Of a stretch of 64,000 nucleotides of DNA, positions 57,501 through 63,595 are shown piece after piece. The stretch comes from Paragonimus skrjabini miyazakii (Eukaryota; Platyhelminthes; Trematoda; Plagiorchiida; Troglotrematidae). Location of the stretch: assembly GCA_014338405.1 (NCBI GenBank), contig JTDE01002294.1, positions 20,165-84,164 on the forward strand, read 5' to 3'. The notes under the pieces were generated by a model. That model had not been told where the DNA came from. It saw only the letters and a program-made list of their open reading frames with translations, and searched no databases. Within the stretch, counting starts at the first letter, position 1; each line of letters opens with the position of its first letter. A program made the translations under genes and the position numbers.

Positions 57501-60500
57501 CTACCTAGTGTAGTAACAGGCAATCTATTGGTAAGCTCGATTTGGTACTCAAATGGCAACCTAGACCAGACCGCTTGCTTACGTCGGATAACACTTGCCA
57601 ACTTACGTCACTTGTGGCATCGGCATGACTTCAGTCTTTACATGAAAGGTTACGATATCGTTGCAAGAGCGGTGCTACTGTACGGTTGTGAAACCCGGTC
57701 CATTCGCACGGAGGATGGTCACAGATTGTCCGTCTTAGACCATCGGTGTTTCCGAAGCAACGGCGATGTGTGGCTGGAACACTACAGTAGCAATGACGAA
57801 GTTCACAGACGTGTCTTCTGAAAGGATAGACTCCGTGGGTCCTTGAACATACTGATCTCGTCTCACAGGCTTCGTTGGCTTGCCCACAACTTACGGATAC
57901 CAACTTACAACACGCCATACTGTCTTGTTTGAGATTGGGGGGTTAGGCTGAAACGACAACCTGGTGGGCAATGTACATGAGTTCCACAGATGGAGGCACC
58001 ACACTGTAGCTTGCTTCAATAGGGCGCTCTCGACTTCCTGGCTGAGGTCCGAGGGACAATCAACACCTCTGGTTGAGGGTGCTGCCTGAAAAGGCAAAGA
58101 ATAAGTCAATGGAATGCGAATCCCTGCGTGAATCCCCGTAACCTTTTCCTTCTCTACAACTTTCTTCTTTGTTTTGCACAGTGCCGTTTTTCTTCTCCCC
58201 ATATCGTAGAATGTTTCCTACTTCACGTGTTAAATAGTAGATATATTATGTCAAACGATCAGAGATTCCTCAGTATGGCATCACCTAAAGGGAGCCACTT
58301 TGGAACAAACCAAAAGGCGACCAGAATCGAGGCAGAACAACTAATGCGATCAACGGCCTTGCGTATAACCTCGCTGTCTATAGCTAACTGCGATGTGATC
58401 AATGTGGGTTTGCTAATACAACGCAGAAATATAGCCCAAAGCAGAGGAACAACAATTTGAGTGACGAAGGCTAGCGCAGTCGATAAACAAATATTGGCAT
58501 AAGTAAAAACACAAGATTTTGTCTCTGTTATCAGAATTAGAACTGTCTAGACCGAACTTGACAAACGATTGTTTTTAGTTCCGAATATTAAACTATAAAC
58601 GCAATACTCGCTTCAGTTGCTTGGCGAAGAAAGTTATGTAGCCTCCGAGCGACAATCCATCAAAACGGATACGGCTGCGACAAAAATGGATGCTTTTATC
58701 ATCTGAAGGCATACCTGTTTTAGAAGACCCTTCGAATCTCGTCGTGTAGAATTGACTACTGATTAGAATCCGGACTAACTGAGGGAATTCGGTCCAGTTA
58801 CCTAAAACGATACCGAAGCCCACATGATTAAACGCCGAAGTACATGAGTCATTGCAAACAAAACATGAAACTTTGGCCAGAATTAAACGCGGACGCCCAC
58901 GATATTAAATGTGCATCTCCGGGAGGCAGTGCACACAAGTGACAGAAGTTTTTTAGGTAGGAGTTAGATTTTCTCGTTGATCTGTTACACAATAGAGCAC
59001 ACACATAAGAACCACTGGTTTATAGGAAGTAAAATGTTGAAGCAGAGTACTGATGAACCCAATGTACCTTCATACACTGGAAAAAGTGGCTGTGCACGAT
59101 AACTCCAAACTTTATTTTTTCAGCAGAATCACCGCAAGAAATATTACACATGCCAGCATTGGCATTGGCACTCATAATAGTATACAGACCGCTAGTAACG
59201 TGTGGAAGAGAAAATGCTAGCTGTTAGCGGTGACGGGAAATGTACACGTTGAGGGAAATAATAGGATTCGTCGAATGGTCTACAGCTGACAGCGTACAAT
59301 GATTGATTGTACACAGTTCATCAGTTAGTTGGAGAATAAACACCACCTGGTTACCTAGGCTAAAGTAGGAGGCTGAGATAGAGGATGGATTCAAAGTTTT
59401 AACCAACGACCTGACCCGTGAAGTAGTAGAACAAAGCACGCAGTTAACGGTAATCGATGCCACGTGCAAAGCCAGAAACCAACACAATTGTATGTTCACT
59501 CAACGTCTACTTAATCTGTCGAGGTTTGTAGCGAGTCATGCGTCAACTATGGTGAACCCTTCAAGAAAGAACATCTTGTCAACAAGAACTCCTGACTGGC
59601 CCAATGAATTTCTGCTTTTGTGGCGAGTCATGCGTCAACTATGGTGAACCCTTCAAGAAAGAACATCTTGTCAACAAGAACTCCTGACTGGCCCAATGAA
59701 TTTCTGCTTTTGTGGTAACACCACCTCTCTCATAAAGAAATCCATTAACATGACAGGTGCGCAGTTAGTGTCTAGTTGCAACAACGAAACGATTAGCCCA
59801 ACCTCTTGCATGACGATACAGTCATAGGACTACATTTGGTGCATACATAAATTCTACTTTACCTATCCGTTAGTATTAACTATCAGACCAGATGGCAAAA
59901 AATGCATCCGCATATATGCGACACTTGGACGTTGAGGCAGCCAAGTTAAAGAGAAGAAAATATTTAGTGCGTCTGCGAGCGCGCAAGCATTTCGCAACTC
60001 AAACGTTAAAGCAGCATACTGTTACAAACGGGGCAAGCTGTACGTTTATGCTTATGTGGAGAATTCTCGAAACATTTTGTTTCGACTCTGAAAGCACGTA
60101 AGTTTTAATAACTTCAAACAGAAAGACACTGATGAACAGCAACAAAGATCAACCAACCGCAAGTCAGCTGACCAATGACAGCTACCACTCGCGGATGCGA
60201 ATTAAAGAGCATACGTGTCACTTTTCTAAGTACCCTTTGAGAACCTATCGATTTTTCGAAACTAGTTGAAAGAAAAGACAATGAACATTGCTCGTTTGTT
60301 GGATAATGGAAACCTGGAAACTACTAAAGCTGACCACTGAAATTCCAAGTGCATCACAATTTAAGTTCCCTTTCATTAGGAAACTGAAGTCCCATATCAA
60401 GGGGTAAATCACTGAAAACTATGTTTAGAGTCACGTGTTGAAGATAATCGTCCATGTACGTAACGATGCAAAGGGGTTAAAGATACAGCCACCAAGAGAG

Positions 60501-63500
60501 GAAGCAGTCGACATGATTTAAAAGGCCTACGAGTGAAACAGAAAAGTACGGATGATCAACCGTTTACTAGGGTACTTTTTACAAAAATGAATAACATCCT
60601 CAAGAAATGGAAACGTCAAGATGTGGAACAATAAAAAAGATTCTAGATGCCTTCGAGTGAAATGGTGATAAAGAGCATGAACAATAAGTAGCTGCTGAAA
60701 AGGAATCCCTGTGCATGGTCTACAATTTCTGTCAACACCTTTAAGTTTGCCATGAAAAATTATCCTTAGTCACTTTCAAATATGAGCTTCAAATGAAACA
60801 ATCGAAAATCAAGAAGGACCTGCAGGAAACAATCGAAGTTTGTTGGGTTTTCTATGGAGTTCAACATATTATTTGGCACTGTGACTGGGACTCATCAAGT
60901 CTTAACTAGTCGTAGAACTCGTACAATGATCTAATCCCCCAACACAGACCGCTTCAACAATCCCTCATAAGTTTGGGGGAACCTTCAGGATTGCGTAAAA
61001 TAACCTCTAGAGGGGTTTCTTCGAGTATCTACAACCTGTCTGCTCAAGAAGGCAAACATTGCAAACACGAAACACAAGTAGCCCAGGCAGCAACTTGAAA
61101 CAAAACATTTGGTGGATACCATTTGATCGAAAACGTTGTCAGAGTTATATTGCCAGATATCTTCCTAACGAATGTGAAAAATGGACAGTGTTAGTTAGAC
61201 ATAACGTAATGAACAAACTCTAAAAACGCCCAGCAGTTGAGCAGAATAAGTATCTGTCCCCAACTAGCTTACGACACCTGAACGTCAGTTTCAACGAACG
61301 GTAGTGATATTTTAAAAAAGATTGATAAGTAACTTGAACGCGAACCATGAAATCAATGCTAACATGACAGATGACAACTATAAGAATCCTTACTGACGTA
61401 CCTTCATCAATATCTGGTGGTAAACCACCAACAAACACTTTCCGCGAATACCCCTCCTCGCGATTAGGAATGTTGGTGAAAACAGAATAGGGGTTAGGCA
61501 TCCCAACGGAACCAAGCATTGAGGCACCAGTTATGTTGCGAAAAGTATGTTGGTTGCTGGCAATGTTCAGCCCGCTGAGACCATGCGAGCTGGATGTGGG
61601 AGTGTTCTGGCCCAGCAATGACAAATGGTTCATCGCTGACAAGTTGGAAAATTGTTGGTCCATATCATTGAATGAAGGTATGATATCCTCGATTCCAACA
61701 ATGCAACCATCGTTGTTATTGTTTGTGTTGGCTCCACCGGAATTTGTGGCACTTAAACCAGTCGATCCAAACGATTTTATGACTTCCATCAACTGCTGAT
61801 CCAACCCAAATTTGAACGAATCCAACGGGGAATTATCATCAGTAATGTTGGCGTTTGACGAAGCAGTTAATGAACTGAACGGGTCACCTGATGAGCCAAC
61901 GGTCAGTGAATTCATTGCAGACGGGGAGATCAACGAGGTAGGCAAAGATTGTAGAACAGAAGCGCCGCTATTAAAACTCATCATGTTTCCATTATCTCCA
62001 GAAGCACCCGAAACAGAAGCAATACCAGTGAGATCCATGCCTGTGCTTGGAATTCTGTTCCCATTAATTTGAAGATTGCCATTCTGCATACCTCCTGGGG
62101 CCTTATTTATCTGATTGTGCTGAATGCCGGAATATTGTTGCTGTTGTTGCTGCCAGTGCGTCATTATCCTATGTTGTGGTCGCTTTGGAAACATTGTATG
62201 CATGTTTGGGAAACCGTTCGTATTAGATTTATTCACGTTCATAGGATAGAAACCAGACACAGCTGCTGAATTCAGGTTCAAAGAAGAACGAATACTGCCA
62301 TTTCCGTTGGATCCCACGCCCGCCAAATTTCCGTTTCTGAGTATATTGGGCACACCGCTTGATTTTGCATGAGTCTGTTGGTGCATGACCAGATTCCATG
62401 TAGTAGGGCTTGTGTTACTTGGGCTGATGCCCGACGGTGGTACTTGGTTAGCAACACAAAATTGACCGGCAGTAATTTTGGCTGCATTCACCGTGTTCCA
62501 ACTGTTAGGGCCAAACGATCCAATGGATACAGCTGGAGATCCAGCCAGAGAATTATTAGACCAGGTATTCGGACGGCTTCCAGCAGTGAATCTTGATGCT
62601 TGATGACCACCAGTAATAGCACGCTTTGCTGCAGCAGCGACAGCCGTCAACGAAGATTGTGGAGTCGGATTAGGTCCATTCTCCAGAAGATTTATGCCCG
62701 TATCGCTAACACTACCAGCAGCGAGCTGAGGTAAGGACTCACTCGTATACCCGAAAGACAAGTCTTCTGAATGAGAGCCAACGCAATTTGGTTTGCCCCA
62801 TAATGTTGCGTGTGTAATAATATGTTCACGTTCGTTACCATTAGTATCGGTTTCACATGAAGTGAAATGGGACAAAACCTTGTTGGATCTGTTAGTAGCG
62901 GGATAGGCACACTGTTCTTGATCCATTCTAGCAATCCGATGATCAAGGTTCACTCCATGACCATGCAAACCTGATAAACTGTTCACATCCAATAGCAAGT
63001 CATTTGTAACATCGGCTGTTCCAACTGATGGCTTCAAATTCTGAGGAGCAAAAGATGAGTTCACACCAAAGTTGCTCGTATGATCATGTTGAGTACCGGT
63101 AACGGTTTTTAAATCGTCAAACCGTCCAGACACAGAAACCTTTCCCTCGCTGTCAGCATGGAAACAATTCAGTGCACTAACCGGAGCGTAAGCTTGATCT
63201 CCAGATAGTACTTCGAATATCGAGCTGGGAACTGGTAAGCCATGTTCTGTCATTGGCAACGATTCAGAGGTACCGTTAGTTGCCGAGTTCAAAGGCGAAC
63301 TCTGGTTAGAGTTGGATGTCCGATATTTGCTCACTGTATCCAATGAGCCACCTCGATCGTCTACATTAACTTCGTGGGCATATTCACGGGGATCCTTGAT
63401 CGTCGTGTCACCTCCCGTAGATACAATGCTGGTAGAGCAGCCAAACTCCGAGTGATCAGATAATTGAAAAAATGTATTCGTATCAACAGATGTCAGCTGA

Positions 63501-63595
63501 CTACTTATACTGGTATGGTTCGGAGTACAAGAACTTGGGGTGGTTAGCATTTTCCGCAGGGACGCATGAGGAATAACATCAACCTCCCCATTCAT
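306..63595 (-). CDS. CPEB: CPEB2-4/Orb2-type cytoplasmic polyadenylation element-binding protein, six coding exons
   Basis: Six exons join in frame: 63595-61402, 40690-40601, 38915-38797, 33745-33631, 12643-12462 and 527-306. They sum to 2,922 bases, 973 residues plus a stop. All five introns are GT-AG, with phases 1, 1, 0, 1 and 0. Domain order is a low-complexity N-terminus (1 to about 714), RRM1 (about 716-800), RRM2 (about 825-900) and a ZZ zinc domain (about 912-958). Motifs such as KVFVGGLPPDIDE, PWNLADSDFVMDGSQPLDPR, YPKGAGRVAFSN and FAPFFCANVTCLQYYCE place it in the CPEB2-4/Orb2 branch rather than CPEB1. Family members bind 3'UTR elements of mRNAs in the cytoplasm and switch translation and poly(A) length, notably in germ cells and neurons; a fluke role is inferred. 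The start is the ATG directly after a splice acceptor. Only the 5'UTR and the 3'UTR end lie outside what I can fix. Confidence 0.95.
528..1962 (-). other. CPEB last intron, unique part
   Basis: AT-rich intron sequence next to the last exon. I found no coding, repeat or RNA signal here. Confidence 0.6.
1963..1988. repeat. (ATC)n microsatellite at a LINE 3' end
   Basis: About 8.5 perfect ATC units. It lies directly beyond the 3' tail of a minus-strand LINE relic, so on the minus strand it reads as an (ATG)n run. It could be the element's own simple-repeat tail. Confidence 0.85.
1989..2275 (-). mobile_element. 3' end of a LINE (end of RT ORF and 3'UTR), degraded
   Basis: On the minus strand this resembles the tail of the element at 52405-54180 over more than 200 bases. 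Both share the segment with GTCCTCGTGATCACTC-like sequence, then a 3'UTR with CACGTCACTGTT and CAGTACCTTTTGGTCA-like blocks. The first part corresponds to the C-terminal GWGPRD-type end of the RT protein. It is 5'-truncated, as is normal for LINEs. Its similarity to two other copies in the window supports repeat identity. Confidence 0.75.
2276..4329 (-). other. CPEB intron, nothing recognised
   Basis: Open frames here are short (up to 82 codons), overlap in opposite directions and match nothing I recognise. No RNA gene or repeat was evident. Confidence 0.5.
4330..4405 (-). repeat. tRNA-like Pol III relic (SINE head or tRNA pseudogene)
   Basis: On the minus strand it begins GGCTTCG, then has a good A box (TAGCTCAGCTAGTAGAGC, 4398-4381) and a B box (GTTCGAATTTG, 4345-4335) at tRNA spacing. 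The 3' acceptor strand does not pair with GGCTTCG and the T stem is poor, so it is not a working tRNA. A tRNA-derived SINE head is the best guess. Confidence 0.45.
4406..5989 (-). other. CPEB intron, nothing recognised
   Basis: No coding or repeat signature found. It may include the diverged 5' end of the Penelope-like element that follows. Confidence 0.4.
5990..7600 (+). mobile_element. Penelope-like retroelement, degraded (RT and GIY-YIG)
   Basis: Plus-strand pieces in three frames follow the order of a Penelope-like protein. NVVILKPDKGSGVVILDRGA at about 6079 is the family's RT N-terminal motif. VVDIQSLFPKVP and VIAMGSSLGLSLVGVFM at about 6450-6680 correspond to the RT palm and the A-MGSPLGP block. 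LSFPDILINRQEDGSIKTTV at about 6840 matches LPFLDVLV..DGS. KKVYIELSVKGDHN at about 7134 and CKESYTGRIERCL at about 7330-7360 are the linker and GIY-YIG endonuclease. At least five stops or frameshifts break it. The RT catalytic YVDD block is missing at its expected place between about 6740 and 6830. These elements pair RT with a GIY-YIG nuclease for target-primed insertion; this copy is dead. Confidence 0.85.
7601..7708 (+). other. downstream flank or 3' end of the Penelope-like element
   Basis: Non-coding stretch directly after the GIY-YIG frame. It is probably element 3'UTR, but I see no clear terminal repeat. Confidence 0.35.
7709..7903 (+). pseudogene. possible displaced Penelope RT catalytic block (YVND)
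   Basis: A 64-codon frame contains WFEYRYVNDIFVLE. It resembles the W.RYVDDTFVI catalytic block of Penelope-like RTs, with YVDD as YVND. It lies after the GIY-YIG part, where it does not belong, and the neighbouring element lacks this block. It may be a rearranged piece or a second fragment. The similarity is short. Confidence 0.4.
8118..8145. repeat. short tandem duplication
   Basis: The unit ACATGCACTGTTAG occurs twice head to tail. Too short to classify. Confidence 0.6.
8327..8464. repeat. long imperfect hairpin (inverted repeat)
   Basis: The inner arms 8374-8398 and 8415-8439 (ATCACATTTTACAGGG with its complement CCCCTGTAAAATGTGAT) flank a 16-base loop. The outer arms 8327-8348 and 8443-8464 (AACAAGCTCGTTTTCA against TGAAAACGAGCTTGT) pair almost perfectly. 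About 25 unpaired bases on the left interrupt the stem. It could be a foldback MITE-like element or a structured RNA in the intron. Confidence 0.8.
8465..12061 (-). other. CPEB intron, nothing recognised
   Basis: Several open frames of 60-130 codons lie here in both directions (for example 9162-9548 minus, 10701-11102 minus). None has a recognised domain, a consistent frame or splice support. A weak A/B-box-like pair occurs near 11757-11835 (plus), too degenerate to call. Confidence 0.45.
12062..12077. repeat. (GT)8 microsatellite
   Basis: Uninterrupted GT dinucleotides, 385 bases beyond the donor of coding exon 5. Confidence 0.85.
12462..12643 (-). CDS. CPEB: CPEB coding exon 5: RRM2 body
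   Basis: This 182-base exon follows acceptor tttttccag and ends at donor CGC|gtgagt. It completes Ile840 and encodes residues up to Arg900. The diagnostic stretch ELALIMDRLYSGVCYAGIDT continues through DPELKYPKGAGRVAFSN (RNP1 around 868-875), and the exon ends QLQHNEIDKR. This is almost invariant in the CPEB2-4 family. The longer open frames overlapping it on either side are intron read-through. Confidence 0.95.
15632..15666. repeat. TGG/TGA trinucleotide repeat
   Basis: Five TGG-like units pass into TGATGATGATGTTGATGATGG. A simple compound microsatellite. Confidence 0.8.
19408..19431. repeat. perfect 24-bp palindrome
   Basis: TTGTGAGTAGTA is followed at once by its exact reverse complement. 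The arms carry ACTACT/AGTAGT steps that also occur just upstream (atactact). No spacer. Confidence 0.9.
22250..24130 (-). mobile_element. Ty3/gypsy LTR retrotransposon pol fragment (RNase H end and integrase), degraded
   Basis: Minus-strand frames follow the order RNase H, integrase core and integrase C-terminus. GNLDRWALRLQNYAL and ITHVLGSSNCAVDFF (about 23790-23640) match the gypsy RNase H end LxRWALxLQxY...HVPGxxNxVADxLSR. The integrase core reads HFALWIEITDVPDD near 23100, then GPCFEGMEFQ and RMTTYHPQTNGLAERN near 22900, the family's YHPQTDGxxER motif. LNGPYVILFRLV with the RxxRLHG block (about 22520-22430) is the C-terminal GPYxVxxRLxD region. Stops and frameshifts are frequent. Of the DDE triad only the Glu is kept: the first Asp reads Glu and the second is lost at a stop. 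No gag, clear RT or LTRs were found, so the right limit is uncertain. It lies in the same orientation as CPEB. Confidence 0.8.
24131..27499 (-). other. large CPEB intron, between gypsy and LINE relics
   Basis: The first kilobase may be the diverged RT/gag part of the gypsy element, but I could not anchor a motif. A 119-codon plus-strand frame at 24313-24672 is unrecognised. Nothing else supported. Confidence 0.4.
27500..30490 (-). mobile_element. non-LTR retrotransposon (LINE) with AP-endonuclease and RT, nearly full length, degraded
   Basis: About 3 kb on the minus strand in the expected order. The endonuclease starts near 30490 (LGLTWNVHTLLDRCGPTKRR, SETRL), passes LFALGDMNARVGRG near 30000 and ends CCTDHRLVRTKL near 29740. 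The linker contains LKAIFDPSVRSTK. RT follows: GLIVPLFKGKGSKQCPDSYRG and ISLLNCVGKAL near 28840, FVDFIKVFDSV near 28600, KQGFVLALALF near 28430 and an intact MLLFADDSALFAHSE near 28240. The C-terminal tail has LFIYRSMVLAILLYGSETWT, RWLGHLRRMSDERIPEQ and KLRYQDV near 27580. It resembles RTE-type elements (the kind often mis-annotated as craniofacial development protein 2). Many frameshifts and stops show it is inactive. It is inserted in the transcriptional sense of CPEB. Confidence 0.88.
30491..30797 (-). other. flank of the LINE, possibly its 5'UTR
   Basis: No motif recognised. It may be untranslated 5' sequence of the preceding minus-strand LINE. Confidence 0.35.
30798..30820. repeat. (AC)n microsatellite
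   Basis: About 11 perfect AC units. Confidence 0.9.
30821..33630 (-). other. large CPEB intron, right part, nothing recognised
   Basis: About 2.8 kb up to coding exon 4. A short frame (32055-32240, plus) is unrecognised. A 12-base match to the start of 18S rRNA at 31561 looks like chance. Confidence 0.45.
33631..33745 (-). CDS. CPEB: CPEB coding exon 4: inter-RRM linker and RNP2 of RRM2
   Basis: This 115-base exon follows acceptor gctcag and ends at donor A|gtaggt. It encodes residues 802-839 and one base of codon 840. VQIRPWNLADSDFVMDGSQP is followed by LDPRKTIFVGGVPRPLRA. The linker is near-identical across animal CPEB2-4 proteins. RNP2 of RRM2 is KTIFVGGV at 826-833. The final A pairs with TT of the next exon to make Ile840 (RPLRA-I-ELALIMDRL). 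Confidence 0.95.
33746..35348 (-). other. CPEB intron, nothing recognised
   Basis: Sequence between coding exon 4 and the LINE relic. A 93-codon plus-strand frame at 34287-34568 and a minus one at 34966-35247 have no recognisable domain. Confidence 0.45.
35349..35364. repeat. (TAA)n microsatellite
   Basis: Five AAT/TAA units at 35349-35364. Confidence 0.8.
35500..36250 (+). mobile_element. jockey/CR1-like LINE reverse transcriptase fragment, degraded
   Basis: Plus-strand frames match RT blocks in order. QTKLPATCVVNLLIARDF (about 35580) resembles the GFxxxRSCxTNLLxA block. LDHSTLSRKRRNYGLYEHC with VMWIRIIQLGRDLAL (about 35705-35800) resembles FDxxDHxxLLxKLxxYGI...LxWIxxYLxGR. Then come GVHQG-like remains, and SVSESSMLLDVEDL (about 35905) stands where SxxLLYADDxK is expected, so the catalytic Asp pair is damaged. 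RNYLGFSITLNSSCQRTA (about 36110) resembles the RDLGV thumb segment. It is truncated at both ends and lies opposite to CPEB. It is a different family from the other LINEs here. Confidence 0.7.
36251..38796 (-). other. CPEB intron, nothing recognised
   Basis: Between the LINE RT relic and coding exon 3. The first few hundred bases may still be LINE 3' sequence. No other signal. Confidence 0.45.
38797..38915 (-). CDS. CPEB: CPEB coding exon 3: second half of RRM1 with RNP1
   Basis: This 119-base exon follows acceptor ttttag and ends at donor CCG|gttagt. It encodes residues 762-801. The start reads GYCFLLFQDECSVQSLINAC and the end reads CVSSPTMKDKP. It aligns without gaps to the family segment GYAFLLFQEESSVQALIDAC...CVSSPTIKDKP. 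It is the least conserved of the RRM exons: the RNP1 Ala is Cys (764), and the usual GKLYLCVSS reads GKYYWCVSS. Length and phase make it join both neighbours in frame, so the changes look like real divergence rather than a mis-called exon. Confidence 0.92.
38916..40600 (-). other. CPEB intron between RRM1 exons
   Basis: The shortest intron of the gene (1,685 bases), splitting RRM1 just before RNP1. An 88-codon plus-strand frame (39069-39335) is unrecognised. No transposon found. Confidence 0.6.
40601..40690 (-). CDS. CPEB: CPEB coding exon 2: first half of RRM1
   Basis: This 90-base exon follows acceptor ttacag and ends at donor G|gttagt. It encodes residues 732-761 and the first base of codon 762: EEITTAFRRFGPLIVDWPHK, then TESKAYFPPK. 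This matches the family segment between RNP2 and RNP1 of RRM1 (usually EITASFRRFGPLVVDWPHK...SYFPPK). The phase-1 junctions on both sides fit exon 1 and exon 3 exactly. It sits about 20.7 kb downstream of exon 1, which is why it cannot be seen as a long open frame. Confidence 0.93.
40691..45379 (-). other. largest N-terminal-side CPEB intron, left part, nothing recognised
   Basis: About 4.7 kb with scattered short frames (42208-42402 and 42443-42637 plus, 44249-44524 minus). None shows a domain I know. Confidence 0.4.
45380..46250 (-). mobile_element. LINE RT fragment, degraded
   Basis: Minus-strand frames carry RT blocks shared with the element at 52405-54180. Remains of a LLxGLIIRRxLxxxxDQVGF-like block lie near 45900. 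ELLLDSELIGVEYA precedes a frameshifted catalytic ADD (about 45510-45470). The DNA around 46150-46250 also resembles 54060-54180 of that element. No endonuclease or 3' tail seen, so it is a 5'- and 3'-truncated copy. Confidence 0.65.
46251..49499 (-). other. CPEB intron, unassigned, with overlapping plus-strand frames
   Basis: Plus-strand frames of 60-90 codons crowd 46626-47307 in three phases. That pattern could be an old frameshifted coding relic, but I recognise no domain. The rest, including 47.3-49.5 kb, shows nothing clear. Confidence 0.35.
49500..50990 (+). mobile_element. Penelope-like retroelement, degraded (RT and GIY-YIG)
   Basis: Plus-strand pieces follow the Penelope order. LRQNEDIVISRPDKGA then IVILDKADYLSKMN (about 49540-49640) is the N-terminal RT block. 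IRPTGNVIPRPYELLSVHKN (about 49760) matches IxPxGxxxPRxYGLPKVHK. NLRDSFEFVEPLKKLNE and SLDVTPLLANIFQGG (about 49930-50040) match SLRDSFEFxxxL...SFDVxSLFTNVP. Then come MASEPKNPSETLMHLNSVYK and FAGIAVLDTLVSRRGDG (about 50310-50455). VCSCETSYTGHAVRRFSERI (about 50900-50960) is the GIY-YIG end. Frameshifts and stops are frequent. It differs enough from the element at 5990-7600 to be another lineage or an older copy. It is inserted antisense to CPEB. Confidence 0.85.
50991..52139 (-). other. CPEB intron between Penelope and LINE relics
   Basis: Nothing recognised apart from short chance frames in both directions. Confidence 0.45.
52140..52380 (+). mobile_element. LINE 3' tail fragment, plus orientation
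   Basis: A 72-codon plus-strand frame reads WLGNAFRMSVECSPYRTLHT and ends GRRMPGWDPRDHSN. This is the LINE C-terminal tail (RWLGHVLRM...RLPGWGPRD). The DNA of its last 100 bases is the reverse complement of the tail of the neighbouring minus-strand LINE (around 52600-52700). The two tails therefore face each other. Confidence 0.75.
52405..54180 (-). mobile_element. LINE with RT and 3'UTR, 5'-truncated, degraded
   Basis: Minus-strand frames run from the RT fingers to the 3'UTR. LSKVMGERLTSGLAKLFQ and REFKKGTR-like remains lie near 54000, AGFRSGR near 53780, and SIFVDDILKGALEEP with a damaged QYSDDTVLLS catalytic block near 53450-53380. SPSRCKVLLQ, MDSFTYLGSTVSSASNVADE, LRHLWRRKDVRLSLKGRVYN and RSILLYGSET follow (53290-53000). 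A GSSWSLRSLVRDA tail is near 52640. The 3'UTR to about 52405 matches copies at 1989-2275 and 54275-54450. No endonuclease is present, consistent with 5' truncation. Several stops and frameshifts make it inactive. It lies in the CPEB sense. Confidence 0.82.
54275..54450 (+). mobile_element. LINE 3'UTR fragment, plus orientation
   Basis: It shares blocks such as CATTTCTAGTTNTTCCGC, ACTATTCCACGTCGCTGTTGA and CACAGTACCTTCTGTCCA with the minus-strand 3' end at 1989-2275. It sits about 95 bases from the 5' edge of the neighbouring minus-strand LINE, in opposite orientation. Confidence 0.7.
54451..57159 (-). other. CPEB intron, nothing recognised
   Basis: About 2.7 kb with scattered minus-strand frames up to 78 codons. 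They are low in complexity and unrecognised. Confidence 0.45.
57160..58120 (+). mobile_element. LINE RT fragment with internal deletion, plus orientation
   Basis: FRKQRYSLPRLYILTTRIRD and FESALDRGAFRETYC (57250-57380) match the RT block FxxRxxxRRPTIxVFLDxxxAFDSxDR. After a gap the frame at 57528-57821 gives LANLRHLWHRHDFSLYMKGY, AVLLYGCETRSIRTEDG and VLDHRCFRSNGDVWLEH. Then come HRLRWLAHNLRIP near 57870 and a C-terminal tail near 58050. The catalytic ADD segment between about 57390 and 57530 is missing. It is related to the 52405-54180 element, with GCETRSIRTEDG against its YGSET, but is not identical. Confidence 0.78.
58121..59530 (-). other. CPEB intron, nothing recognised
   Basis: The first 100 bases may be the 3'UTR of the preceding LINE. 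A 110-codon plus-strand frame at 58128-58460 and minus frames at 58593-58823 and 59224-59499 have no recognised domain. Confidence 0.45.
59531..59714. repeat. exact 92-bp tandem duplication
   Basis: Copies 59531-59622 and 59623-59714 are identical base for base, beginning GCGAGTCATGCGTCAACTAT. No other copy seen in the window. Either a very recent duplication or an assembly artefact. Confidence 0.95.
59715..61401 (-). other. CPEB intron next to coding exon 1
   Basis: No coding or repeat signal beyond a 69-codon chance frame (59892-60101, plus). It ends at the exon 1 donor (gtacgt). Confidence 0.5.
61402..63595 (-). CDS. CPEB: CPEB coding exon 1: low-complexity N-terminus and start of RRM1
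   Basis: This exon encodes residues 1-731 plus one base. The ATG at 63595 directly follows a pyrimidine tract and AG (tattccag|ATG). The frame stays open about ten codons further upstream, but those lie in the intron. Residues 1 to about 710 are rich in Ser, Asn, Gly and Thr with little predicted order. Landmarks are an Ala run (AVAAAAKRA, 318-326), several Trp-centred patches (NTWSNN, NSWNTV, TTWNLV), six Gln at 482-487 and an Asn-rich patch at 623-628. RRM1 begins at about 716 with RNP2 (KVFVGGL, 719-725). The exon ends after PDIDE with donor G|gtacgt; the open frame running on to 61220 is intron read-through. Trp-studded disordered N-termini are typical of CPEB2-4. The purity of the exon contrasts with the repeat-laden introns. 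Confidence 0.93.

Noticed and set aside
61220..61401. Extension of the 801-codon open frame past PDIDE
   Set aside because: It follows a strong donor (gtacgt), and the next RRM1 residues are found in the exon at 40690-40601, so this is intron read-through.
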